The position numbers and the translations under genes are program-made. This document shows, one piece after another, positions 1 to 8,210 of a stretch of 16,124 nt of DNA. The notes beneath the pieces are model-generated. The model was not told the DNA's origin. It searched no databases and saw nothing but the letters and a program-made list of their open reading frames with translations. Source of the DNA: Bryobacterales bacterium (lineage in GTDB: Bacteria > Acidobacteriota > Terriglobia > Bryobacterales > Bryobacteraceae); contig PLMF01000332.1 in NCBI GenBank assembly GCA_003142355.1, forward strand, positions 419 through 16,542, in the 5' to 3' direction. Numbering within the stretch: position 1 is the stretch's first letter; each line of letters starts with the position of its first letter.

Positions 1-128
1 GCGGTGAAGCCGTGTTTGCGGGCATTCTGGGCAGAGCGGGTCTTGCCTTCAGGGGTGCGGGGGCCGGTGGACCGGGCGGCATTGGCGCGATTGGCAGCGA
101 GTTGTTCTGGGGAAACCGTATCAGACAT
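1..128 (-). CDS. Partial hypothetical protein, 'STGPRTPEGK' family (N-terminus only)
   Basis: Reading the minus strand from the ATG at 128-126 gives an open frame that leaves the window after 42 codons. The peptide contains the stretch AANRANAARSTGPRTPEGK followed by RSAQNARKHGFTA. This N-terminal signature is familiar from a family of small uncharacterised proteins common in Acidobacteriota and some other soil bacteria; I know of no established function. A GGAGGG Shine-Dalgarno-like sequence lies about 11 nt before the ATG, which supports the start. The gene follows the restriction-modification operon on the same strand after a gap of about 110 bp, so it may have its own promoter. The overlapping plus-strand open frame in this interval is a shadow. 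The C-terminal part is outside the window. Confidence 0.75.
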   Translation of the reverse strand, partial: MSDTVSPEQLAANRANAARSTGPRTPEGKTRSAQNARKHGFT

Positions 129-237
129 GGGATTATTACCCTCCAATTCGAGGATGGCATGGGGAGGGGCTTGAGTCTGAAATCTGGATCTGCAACTAAC
201 CGGAAAGAAAGGAGTTGTTTTTGGAATAACTTGTGAT

Positions 238-954
238 TCAATATCCCCAACTCTGATGCCGCACAGGAAGGCGGTTCAGCACTGCACGATGGAATCGCCA
301 CGCGGGCATGAACAGGTCCATCAGGGTCATGAAACGGCTGTTGTGAGTGGGTTCCAGCAGGTGGGCCATCTCATGCACGACGATGTATTCGAGACATTCC
401 CGCGGTTTGCGGGCGAGGTCGGTGTTGAGGCGGATGTTGGCCGCCCTGAGGCTGCAACTGCCCCATTTGGTTTTCATCCTTTGCACGAAGAACCGGGCTA
501 CCTTGACGCCCATGAGGGGTTCCCATTTGGCGATCAGCGGCGGGATGGCTGCCTTGAGTTGGGCGCGATACCAGTCATCGAGGATGGCCTGCTTCCTGTC
601 TTCTCCGGCTGCCGGACGAACCTGAAGCACGAGTTGGCTGTGCTTTAACTCGATTTGCGGCGCCGCGTCTTTTTCGATGACCTTGAGCAGGTAGCGCTTG
701 CCCCAGACGTAGTGGCTTTCGCGGTCGAGGTATTCGCGGGGTGGTTCGCGTTCCTGCTCCCGGAGCTTTTTCTGCTGCTGCCGAATCCAGCCTAGCTTGG
801 AGATGGCGAAGACGCGGATGGTGTCGAGGTTCATGCGGAGGGGTGCGGAGATCCGCACCGTGCCAGTCGGAGGGTAAACGCTCAGATGGACGTTCTTGAT
901 GTCCTTCTTGACTACCTCGACCGGGATGCCGGACAGCTCGATTTTCGCGACCAT
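238..954 (-). CDS. YgjP/DUF45-type zinc metallopeptidase linked to a type I RM operon
   Basis: This 238-residue protein is predicted to be a cytoplasmic zinc-dependent peptidase of the DUF45/YgjP (M48-like) group; its substrate is unknown. The HExxH zinc motif is seen as HEMAH at residues 194-198, with His204 in EPTHNSRF as the likely third ligand. The family's WGSC block lies at 164-167 (KTKWGSC). The N-terminal half carries the usual beta-rich region, including VRISAPLR. Length is normal for the family and there is no signal peptide. Its ATG overlaps the hsdR stop as TGATG, so translation is probably coupled to the restriction subunit. Genes of this family are often seen beside type I restriction systems. 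A role in turnover or control of the complex is an inference from position only. Confidence 0.9.
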   Translation of the reverse strand: MVAKIELSGIPVEVVKKDIKNVHLSVYPPTGTVRISAPLRMNLDTIRVFAISKLGWIRQQQKKLREQEREPPREYLDRESHYVWGKRYLLKVIEKDAAPQIELKHSQLVLQVRPAAGEDRKQAILDDWYRAQLKAAIPPLIAKWEPLMGVKVARFFVQRMKTKWGSCSLRAANIRLNTDLARKPRECLEYIVVHEMAHLLEPTHNSRFMTLMDLFMPAWRFHRAVLNRLPVRHQSWGY

Positions 955-3900
955 CAGTACTCCCGCTGCTGCTTGACGATGAGGAAGATGCGCTCCACTT
1001 CGTCAGCGTCTTCGAGCACATCGTAGATTGCCTTTTTGACAACCATCTCGCGGGGCTGGACACCGCGCCAACTGTCGGGGCGGTTTTGCCTGACGGCTGC
1101 GTCGACCTTCAGGGCCAGGTCCCGGTCGCGGTTGAGGTTGTTGTAGAGGGCACGACGCGCGGGCGTGTCGATTTCCTCGGGCGCGTCCCCGGCGTGGCCC
1201 GCTTCGACTCGCTTGGCCAGTTCCGCGATGCGCTTGAGGTATTCCTCGTACTCAATCGCCCTGGCTTTGCGGGCGGCGATGATCTCGTCCAGTAGCGCCG
1301 ACATGGTGTCGTAATAGGCCGGGTCGGTGAGCTGTTCCTTGATGATTTTGCGGCGGACGTTGTTCTCAATGGTCTCGGCAATCGCGTTCCTGTCGCTCTT
1401 GATCCCCTCGGGCATGCGGTTGATGGCATCCGCGATGCCGGTCTTGACGATCAGGTCCAGGAGGGACATCTTGTCGAAGGGCGAGATGGTGCGAGGCTCG
1501 GCGGCCTCGATGTAGGTATCGAGGAGGTGGCGCATGTCGGCCTCATAGGCCTTGAGGTCGAGGTTTTCGCCACTGGCGTTGCGGACGATCTCGCGCACGT
1601 TGACGTAGCGGCCGACGGCCTGCTTGATGCGACCGATTTCGGGTTGGGTGTAACCGGCCGGCTCCAACTCGTCGGCGATGTTGGCGAAGGCGCGCACGAG
1701 GGCGGCGACACCTTTGTATAGAGCGGCGCGCTGGGGCTCGCGCTCCTTCAGATCGCCGGGGTTTTCGGTGTTGCCGCAGAAATAGTGGATGTGTTCGAGC
1801 TCGCCTTGGGGCGGCTCGACAGGCTCGCAGAGTAGGGCTGCGGCTTCGAGGGCGTCGTCCAGGCGCTCGCGGCCCTTCTTGAGACGATCCTGGAGCAAAA
1901 CCTCGGGATCAACGCCGCCGCTGCTGCGATCCAACTCGGAGGTGTACACGGCGATGGCGTTCTCGACCTTTTTGAAGAGGTCCTTGTAGTCCACGATGTA
2001 GCCGAACTCCTTGTCCTCGCCATCGAGGCGGTTGGTGCGGCAGATGGCCTGAAACAGGCCGTGATCCTGCATGGACTTGTCGATGTAGAGGTAGGTGCAG
2101 GGCGGCGCGTCGAAGCCGGTGAGCAGCTTGTCCACCACGATGAGGAGCTTCATGTTGGCGGGCTGGCTCTTGAAGAGCGCCTTGGCCCGGTCTTCGTAGG
2201 TTTCGGTTTTGGTCGTTTCCGGGGCGGCATCGACGTCTTCGAGCACCTCGGCGTAGGTGTCGTAGATGAACCGTTTGTCGGTCTCGGTGTTGGCTCCGGT
2301 TTCCTCCATGGTGATATCCCTGGTCTGCGGGTTGTAGGAAGTGACCACCGCGCAGCGGCCCTTGAAGGTCGTCTTCTGAAACAGGGTGAAATACTTGCAG
2401 GCTTCGTAAATGCTGGACGCCACCAGGAGGGCGTTGCCGCGCTCGCTGCCGAGGCGGGGTTTAGTGCTGAAATCGAACACGATATCGGCCACCACGCGTT
2501 CCATGCGGCCCCTGGAACTGAGCACGTTTTGCATGGTGCCCCATTTTTCGCGCAAGGCCGCTTTTTGCCAGTCGTTCAGACCCCTCGTTTTGGCGTCAAA
2601 CCAGGCGTCGATTTTGTCTTCAGACCCCAGGCGCTGATCGATATCGCGGGCTTCATAGACGAGGTCGAGCACGACCTCGTCCTCCACGGCCTCGCTGAAC
2701 TTGTAGGTGTGGATGTAGCCGCCGAAGACTTCCAGGCTGGTTTGCCGGTCTTGCTTGAGCAGGGGCGTGCCGGTGAAGCCGATGAAGACGGCGTTGGGCA
2801 GGATGGCCTTCATGACGCGGTGCAGCTTGCCGCTTTGGGTGCGGTGGCACTCGTCCACGAAGACGAAGATCTCGCCCACGGTTTGGCATGGCTGCGCTTC
2901 AAGCTCGTGGATGAACCGGTCAAAGTTATTCACGCCATGCCGGCCGAACTTGTGGACCAGGGAGCAGACCAGCCGCGGTTTGGCCTGGCTGAGCAGCCTG
3001 AGCAAATCGCGCCCGCTGGTGGTGCGCTGGATGGACTCGCCGGCGGCGGAGAAGACGTCTTTAATCTGTTTATCAAGTTCGTCGCGGTCGGTGACAATGA
3101 CCACGCGGGCGTGGGGGTGGTTTTCCAGAATCCACTTGGCGAGGAGGACCATGACGATGCTCTTACCGCTGCCCTGGGTGTGCCAGATGATGCCGCCTTT
3201 GCGCTGGCGCACGTGGCGCTGGGCGGCCTTGATGGCGAAATACTGGTGGAAGCGCGGCAGCTTCTTGATGCCGCCATCGAAGAGCACGAAATCATGCATC
3301 AGCTCGATGAGGCGCTCCTTGGCGCACATTTTGAGCAGGTACTTATCGAGCTTGAAGCGTGTGTCGTCCTGTTCGTCTTCCTTCCACCGCAGGAAGTACT
3401 TCTCCTGGGTGGCGACGGTGCCATAGCGCAGCCCTTCGGAATCGCTGCCGGCGAACACGATCTGCACGGTGCTGAAGAACCACTCGTTGAATTCGGCGGC
3501 CTGGTTGGAAAGTATCTGGCGGATGCCGTCGCCGATGGAGATGCGGCTATTCTTGAGCTCGATGACGCCCACGGCGATGCCGTTGACGTAGAGCACGAGA
3601 TCCGGGCGGCGTTCGTGGTTGCCGCGCAGGGTGACTTCCTCGGCGATGGCGAAATCGTTTTGCAGCGGTTCCGTCCAGTTGATGAGGTTGACGGTTTCGG
3701 TGGGCCGGCCCGGGTCGGTCTTGATCTGGACACCGTAACGGAGGAGTCCGTAGACGGCCTTGTTGTTGTCGTAGAGGCTGCGGGTTGGATTATCCGCCTC
3801 GGTGCGGAGGATGTGGATTGCCCCGGCGATTTGGACGGGGGAGTAGCCGGCGCCGGTGAGGTGTGTGGTGAGGCAGGACTCCTCGATGTTGGTGTTGCCG

Positions 3901-4001
3901 TCGCGGTCGCGCCAATCGCCGAGGTAGCGATAGCCGAGTTCGTCGCGGAACAGAGTCAGAATGCGGTCCTGGGTGGCGCGTTCGGGCTGGCCGATGTTCA
4001 T
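954..4001 (-). CDS. hsdR: Type I restriction endonuclease subunit R
   Basis: HsdR is the motor and nuclease subunit of a type I restriction complex (R2M2S1). It uses ATP to translocate DNA and cuts far from the recognition site when the site is unmethylated. The 1015-residue length is normal. The N-terminal nuclease domain shows a PD...ELK signature (Pro133-Asp134 and Glu148-Lys150). The SF2 translocase follows: Walker A HTQGSGKS at 274-281, motif Ia VVIVTDRDELD near 300, a DECH box at 383-386, TGTP at 410-413, and later KLLTGFDAP and QAICRTNR as motifs V and VI. The C-terminal helical part includes charged helices of the kind that bind HsdM. The start is fixed by an ATGA overlap with the hsdS stop. 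The gene appears intact. Confidence 0.97.
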   Translation of the reverse strand: MNIGQPERATQDRILTLFRDELGYRYLGDWRDRDGNTNIEESCLTTHLTGAGYSPVQIAGAIHILRTEADNPTRSLYDNNKAVYGLLRYGVQIKTDPGRPTETVNLINWTEPLQNDFAIAEEVTLRGNHERRPDLVLYVNGIAVGVIELKNSRISIGDGIRQILSNQAAEFNEWFFSTVQIVFAGSDSEGLRYGTVATQEKYFLRWKEDEQDDTRFKLDKYLLKMCAKERLIELMHDFVLFDGGIKKLPRFHQYFAIKAAQRHVRQRKGGIIWHTQGSGKSIVMVLLAKWILENHPHARVVIVTDRDELDKQIKDVFSAAGESIQRTTSGRDLLRLLSQAKPRLVCSLVHKFGRHGVNNFDRFIHELEAQPCQTVGEIFVFVDECHRTQSGKLHRVMKAILPNAVFIGFTGTPLLKQDRQTSLEVFGGYIHTYKFSEAVEDEVVLDLVYEARDIDQRLGSEDKIDAWFDAKTRGLNDWQKAALREKWGTMQNVLSSRGRMERVVADIVFDFSTKPRLGSERGNALLVASSIYEACKYFTLFQKTTFKGRCAVVTSYNPQTRDITMEETGANTETDKRFIYDTYAEVLEDVDAAPETTKTETYEDRAKALFKSQPANMKLLIVVDKLLTGFDAPPCTYLYIDKSMQDHGLFQAICRTNRLDGEDKEFGYIVDYKDLFKKVENAIAVYTSELDRSSGGVDPEVLLQDRLKKGRERLDDALEAAALLCEPVEPPQGELEHIHYFCGNTENPGDLKEREPQRAALYKGVAALVRAFANIADELEPAGYTQPEIGRIKQAVGRYVNVREIVRNASGENLDLKAYEADMRHLLDTYIEAAEPRTISPFDKMSLLDLIVKTGIADAINRMPEGIKSDRNAIAETIENNVRRKIIKEQLTDPAYYDTMSALLDEIIAARKARAIEYEEYLKRIAELAKRVEAGHAGDAPEEIDTPARRALYNNLNRDRDLALKVDAAVRQNRPDSWRGVQPREMVVKKAIYDVLEDADEVERIFLIVKQQREY

Positions 4002-5224
4002 ACGAGACGAATCCTCCCGGTGAGAAGGTTATGCATCATACCCTGCTTGATCTGGCGGGTTTTGGCGAGCTTGGACTCGAGGGCGGCGATTTCGGCGTCC
4101 ATAGTGGAGAGGGCGGTGGCGATGGCAGTTTGCTCTCGGGGGTTGTTGGGTAAGACGACCATAACGCCTTTCAGAATCTGCGTATTCAAAGATGCCATGG
4201 TTTGCCCAACCGCTACTGTTCGCACCCGCTCTTTGAATGGCTCGGAGTGGAAGTGGTAGCTGAGGTACTGGGTGTCAGTGCTGTCGTCGAGCCGTCGGAG
4301 CCGCAAAAGTCGGCCGGAAAAGAGCCATCCCTGTTCTGCCTGGGTTATGCGGGCGTTGCGATCAACTGAACCAACGCGACTAAAGACAATATCGCCTTCT
4401 TCGAGCGAATATGCGCTAAGGCGTTTCTTGTCTGCTTCAGAGACCATAGGAAGACCAGCATGGAGGACGCCCCGTTCACCCAGATGCTCCACAGTGATGA
4501 TCGGGGTGCCGTCGTCAACGTAATCCCGTTCATGTAACGACGACCCAAACGGCCCTGTTTTCACGCTTGCTATCTTGCCAATCTCGACAGCTCGCCAGTT
4601 GATCGGTATCTCACCTACCTCGCCATTCTGGCGGCGTAGTCCACCAAACCCCGGCATGCGCTTCTTGCCGGTTAGCAATTCCTGGATGGCGCCCTGTTTG
4701 AGGTGGCGTTTCTTGGCGATGAGTTGCTCAAGGGATTCGATAAGGGCATCCGCATCGCTGAGGGCCGCGGCGATGGCCTCTTGCTCAGCTTTGGTGGGCG
4801 GGCGCGCCACATTGAGGTTCAGAAGCTTCGAGACGGACAGGCCGGGCTGAGCAGATGATTCGGAATGCTGGTTGAGTCGCATTTCCCCTAGCACGAACGT
4901 CAGCCAGCGGATATCTGTTCGGGCGGAAGCCGTCACGACAATTGCGTGCTCCGATGCGAAGATCTTTCCTCCGACGCCCAATACATTTCCGCACAGCGCC
5001 CCTTGACGTCCAATCAGTGCGTAGCGGCCATCGTGTGTGTAGCGCGCTGTAAACCCCCGCAGACCATTCCCGCCGTAACAAGGGTACACGGAGAACTGAT
5101 CTATGCTGACGCTGGTTATTCCCTCCCCACTCTTCATGGAGCAAACGGTGGCAAGCTTCGCGACCTCCCATTCCTCCGGAATCACCCCGGCCTCGGTCTG
5201 CTTGTAGCCCGGCTTCAGTTCCAT
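3998..5224 (-). CDS. hsdS: Type I restriction-modification specificity subunit S
   Basis: HsdS sets the DNA target of the type I complex, each of its two target-recognition domains reading one half of a bipartite site. In this 408-residue protein TRD1 spans about residues 12-140 and TRD2 about 207-360. Two related helical spacers follow them: the central one at about 144-193, starting EQEAIAAALSDADALIESLE and ending ELLTGKKRMPGF, and the distal one at about 363-408, containing REQTAIATALSTMDAEIAALE and ending NLLTGRIRLV. This is the classic pseudo-symmetric HsdS plan. The ATG lies inside the 3' end of hsdM (10-nt overlap), and the stop overlaps the hsdR start by 4 nt. The recognition sequence cannot be deduced from the protein. 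TRD2 looks less GC-rich than its neighbours, as is common for exchanged TRDs. Confidence 0.95.
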   Translation of the reverse strand: MELKPGYKQTEAGVIPEEWEVAKLATVCSMKSGEGITSVSIDQFSVYPCYGGNGLRGFTARYTHDGRYALIGRQGALCGNVLGVGGKIFASEHAIVVTASARTDIRWLTFVLGEMRLNQHSESSAQPGLSVSKLLNLNVARPPTKAEQEAIAAALSDADALIESLEQLIAKKRHLKQGAIQELLTGKKRMPGFGGLRRQNGEVGEIPINWRAVEIGKIASVKTGPFGSSLHERDYVDDGTPIITVEHLGERGVLHAGLPMVSEADKKRLSAYSLEEGDIVFSRVGSVDRNARITQAEQGWLFSGRLLRLRRLDDSTDTQYLSYHFHSEPFKERVRTVAVGQTMASLNTQILKGVMVVLPNNPREQTAIATALSTMDAEIAALESKLAKTRQIKQGMMHNLLTGRIRLV

Positions 5225-7629
5225 GAGAACCCCATTTTCTCAAGGTTGTGGGTCACGGCCTGCTCCAGCTCGGCGACCTTTCGAACCTGCTGCGGCATGG
5301 GGGTTTCGTAACGTTCGGCCAACTCCTTCACGCGCTGGGTGAGGGCCTGGCTGATGTGATCCATCTCGCCGTGGATGGCGGCGTCGAGGGCGGCGAGCCA
5401 CTTGTCGTCAACGACCAGCGTCTGGATCTCGGTCTCGGTGAGCGTCGGGTACTTGGCGTAGGCCTTGGCGTCGAGATCGGCTTCGGCGTACTTGAGGGTC
5501 CGTTTGAGAACGGCTTCCCGGTCGCTGAGTTTCAGCCAGGCCTTGAGCACTTCGGCTTCCTCTTTCGCTTCCGAGTCGTCTTTGATCTCCTTCAGGCGGG
5601 CGATGACGGTGGCCTTGTTCACCTCGTCTGGCTCCGGGAAGACGCCTTCCTCGCCACCGTTCTCTTCCTCAAGTTCGGTCATTTGGGCAATGACGCCTTC
5701 CAGCTCGGCTTGCAGCTTGGCGATGGCCTCCTGCTCGGCGGGGAAATAGCGGGCGACGATGAAAGGCTTGGGGACAAGATCGCAGGCCCAGCCCTTGTCT
5801 ACTTCCTTCACTTTCTCTCCCTTCTTGTCCTTCTTCACTTCAATCACCCGGTGGGTAATGGCTTTCCAGCCATCGTCGGCGATGAGGTAGCAGTCGTCCT
5901 GCATGGTCTCGGCCCAGTAGTCCATGAGGTGCTGGTAAACGTCATATTGCTCGATGAGGGGCTTGCCGGCGTAATGGGCGAGGAGGTCTTCGGAGAGCTC
6001 GGCGATGACCTCTTTCGGATGACAGCGGGGCTTCAGGGCCTTGAGACTGGCGGCGGTGCGCTTGCGCCATTTGGCGAAGAGGGCGTTCATGCTCTTGATG
6101 AAAGCCACGAATTCGGGGTGCTGGTAGATGGCGGGCTTGATAGCCGTTTTCTCCGCGGCGAGATCGAGGTAGCCGGGGCGGTTTTCCTTGAAAAGCTTCT
6201 GGCGGAGCTGCGGGCAGACAGCCCAGTAGCATCCGAGGGCATCGATATCGGCTGCGGGGATGCCGCCGCGCAGGTGGCCTTCAATGTCCTGGATGTCCTC
6301 GAGCTGGCGGCTGTCGATGTAGCGCGGGATGTTGAGGTTGAAGTCGTTCTTCTCGATCTCGTCGACGCCGACCATGCGGGAGTATCCGGGAATCGCCACC
6401 CGGCGGTTGAAGACATCGACAATCTTGTGGATGTCCCGGTCGCGGAGGCGGTTCTTGTTGCCATCCTTCATGAAGCCGGCGCTGGCGTCGATCATGAAGA
6501 TGCCCTTGCGGGTGTGGGCGTCCTGCTTGTCGATGACAACGATGCAGGCGGGGATGCCGGTGCCGTAGAAGAGATTGGGGGGCAGGCCGACGATGCCGGC
6601 GACATAACCCTTGCGGATGAGGGCGCGGCGAATGCCGGCTTCGGCGTTGCCGCGGAAGAGGACGCCGTGCGGGAGAATGCAGGCGCCTTTGCCCGTGCTC
6701 TTGAGGGAGCGGACGATGTGGAGGAGATAGGCGTAGTCGCCCTGCCGGGCGGGCGGCGTGCCGAAGGGTTGGAAGCGGTCGTAGAAGTCGTTGGCCGGGT
6801 CAACGCCGGTGCTCCAGCGCTTGTCGCTGAAGGGGGGATTGGCGACCACGTAGTCGAAGGTCTTGAGGGTGTCGCCGGCTATGAACTTGGGATCGGCCAG
6901 CGTGTTGCCCTGCTCGATGAGCGCCCCGGCATTGTTGTGCAGGATCATGTTCATGCGGGCGAGGCCAGCGGTGGCGGCGTCCTTTTCCTGCCCGTAGAGC
7001 GTCACCTTGAGGCGGGCGGCGTCGGCCACCTTGAGGAGCAGGGAGCCGGAGCCGCAGGTGGGGTCGTAGACGGTGGTGCTGGTGGTGGTAGGGGCATCGC
7101 GGATGCCGACGATTTGCGCGATGACGCGGGAGACCTCGGCGGGGGTGTAGAACTGGCCCTTGCTCTTGCCGCTTTCGGTGGCGAAGTGGCGCATGAGGTA
7201 TTCGTAGGCGTCGCCGAGAATGTCGTCGTCCTCGGCGCGGTTTTTGGAGAAGTCGAGGGCGGGGTTCTCGAAGATGGCGATGAGGTTGGTGAGGCGCTCC
7301 ACCATTTCCTTGCCGCTGCCGAGCTTGGTGGCGTCGTTGAAGTCGGGCATGTCGGCGAGCTTGTTGGCATTGGCCAGGGGGGCGACGATCTTCTTGTTGA
7401 TCTGGTCGCCGATGTCGGGCTTGCCCTTGAGCGCCACCATGTCGCGGAAGCTGGCGCCTTTGGGAATGGTGATGGGGGCGTAGGGGATGCCGGCGTACTT
7501 GTCGCTGACGTACTTGATGAAGAGCAGGACGAGGACGTAGTCTTTGTACTGGCTGGCGTCCATGCCGCCGCGCAGCTCGTCGCAGCTTGACCAGAGAGAA
7601 CTGTAGAGTTCCGATTTCTTGAGCGCCAT
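5215..7629 (-). CDS. hsdM: Type I restriction-modification DNA methyltransferase subunit M
   Basis: HsdM is the N6-adenine methyltransferase subunit; it modifies the sites chosen by HsdS and forms the core of the restriction complex. An N-terminal helical HsdM domain (about residues 1-140) is followed by the catalytic domain. This has QFYTP at 159-163, the AdoMet-binding motif DPTCGSGS at 189-196 and the catalytic NPPF at 264-267. At 804 residues it belongs to the long HsdM class. The last 250 or so residues are charged and coiled-coil-prone (TELEEENGGEEG region) and end in a helical segment, DDKWLAALDAAI to VKELAERYETP, typical of this class. It is the first gene of the operon. No clear Shine-Dalgarno sequence precedes the ATG, although the N-terminal sequence MALKKSELYSSLW fits the family. 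Confidence 0.96.
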   Translation of the reverse strand: MALKKSELYSSLWSSCDELRGGMDASQYKDYVLVLLFIKYVSDKYAGIPYAPITIPKGASFRDMVALKGKPDIGDQINKKIVAPLANANKLADMPDFNDATKLGSGKEMVERLTNLIAIFENPALDFSKNRAEDDDILGDAYEYLMRHFATESGKSKGQFYTPAEVSRVIAQIVGIRDAPTTTSTTVYDPTCGSGSLLLKVADAARLKVTLYGQEKDAATAGLARMNMILHNNAGALIEQGNTLADPKFIAGDTLKTFDYVVANPPFSDKRWSTGVDPANDFYDRFQPFGTPPARQGDYAYLLHIVRSLKSTGKGACILPHGVLFRGNAEAGIRRALIRKGYVAGIVGLPPNLFYGTGIPACIVVIDKQDAHTRKGIFMIDASAGFMKDGNKNRLRDRDIHKIVDVFNRRVAIPGYSRMVGVDEIEKNDFNLNIPRYIDSRQLEDIQDIEGHLRGGIPAADIDALGCYWAVCPQLRQKLFKENRPGYLDLAAEKTAIKPAIYQHPEFVAFIKSMNALFAKWRKRTAASLKALKPRCHPKEVIAELSEDLLAHYAGKPLIEQYDVYQHLMDYWAETMQDDCYLIADDGWKAITHRVIEVKKDKKGEKVKEVDKGWACDLVPKPFIVARYFPAEQEAIAKLQAELEGVIAQMTELEEENGGEEGVFPEPDEVNKATVIARLKEIKDDSEAKEEAEVLKAWLKLSDREAVLKRTLKYAEADLDAKAYAKYPTLTETEIQTLVVDDKWLAALDAAIHGEMDHISQALTQRVKELAERYETPMPQQVRKVAELEQAVTHNLEKMGFSWN

Positions 7630-7642
7630 GTTCGGTTCGGGG

Positions 7643-7687
7643 CTAGGGACGCGGGCGGGCCGACGGAGGTGAGACGCCGTGCCCTAG
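7643..7687. repeat. Inverted repeat in the hsdM leader, possible operator
   Basis: CTAGGG at 7643-7648 is answered by CCCTAG at 7682-7687. Pairing can extend to ACG/CGT past a single bulged base. The repeat lies 14 to 58 bp upstream of the hsdM start, where a regulator could bind or a leader hairpin could form. Nothing in the sequence shows which, and a chance 6-bp pair cannot be excluded. The rest of the 7630-7813 gap shows no gene and no convincing promoter. Confidence 0.3.
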
Positions 7688-7813
7688 GAATGTCTATTCT
7701 CGCTCATTGGGGGTAGGGGTGTGCGTTGGGATTAGTGGAGTGCTTCGCAAATTGCACGGAGACGATCTCCCAATGGGCAAACCGGGTACAGCCATCCAAT
7801 TCCAAAAGGCGGA

Positions 7814-8149
7814 ATTGGTGGCAGTCCCCGCTTTGCAGCGTTCCATTCAAAGGCCGCGAAGTTTCTATACAACCGCTATATCGCCGGCGACCCCAAACGC
7901 GAAAAGGGATACGAAGAGGAGGTCATCAACGCTGAGATTGCGCGTAAGATTTATCGACTGCGCACGCAGGCGGGCCTCACCCAGCAGGAGCTCGCCGAAC
8001 GCGTGGGAACGTCGAAATCGGCCATCTGCCGGCTTGAGGGCGCCGATTACGAGGGCCACTCCCTTTCCATGCTTAAGCGCATCGCAGCGGCGGTCGACAA
8101 GCGAGTTGAGATCCGGTTCATGCCGGCAAAGCGGTTTCGAACGGCGTAG
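7814..8149 (+). CDS. XRE-family HTH antitoxin-like protein lacking a normal start codon
   Basis: The plus strand is open from just after a TAG at 7733-7735 to the TAG at 8147-8149. It encodes a recognisable small XRE regulator: FHSKAAKFLYNRYIAGD, then an acidic linker and AEIARKIYRLRTQAG, then the helix-turn-helix LTQQELAERVGTSKSAICRLE, then ADYEGHSLSMLKRIAAAVDK and RVEIRFMP. This layout is typical of about 110-residue orphan antitoxin-like regulators. No ATG, GTG or TTG occurs in frame before the HTH. The coordinate given uses an ATT at 7814 behind a weak AAGG, which would give 111 residues. An upstream frameshift or a lost start is equally possible. No toxin gene is adjacent. The protein sequence itself looks well conserved. 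Confidence 0.6.
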   Translation: MGGSPRFAAFHSKAAKFLYNRYIAGDPKREKGYEEEVINAEIARKIYRLRTQAGLTQQELAERVGTSKSAICRLEGADYEGHSLSMLKRIAAAVDKRVEIRFMPAKRFRTA

Positions 8150-8210
8150 GGAGCGTCACGAGGTGGCGTTCAGTTCGGGCCTCACAGCGCACCAGTTACA
8201 CTAAGAACAC

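Noticed and set aside
12..236. 74-codon plus-strand frame at the left edge
   Set aside because: The minus strand carries the recognisable 'STGPRTPEGK' protein with a Shine-Dalgarno sequence; the plus frame has no support.
2061..4259. 732-codon open frame antisense to hsdR
   Set aside because: It is an antisense shadow produced by GC-rich codon use. The opposite strand has all HsdR motifs in order, and this frame has no recognisable domain.
5248..7590. 780-codon open frame antisense to hsdM
   Set aside because: Same cause; composition is dominated by G, V, A, E and D as expected for the complement of a GC-rich gene, and no motifs are present.
7707..8204. 165-codon plus-strand frame overlapping the XRE region
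   Set aside because: The HTH protein lies in a different frame; this frame shows no family-like sequence.
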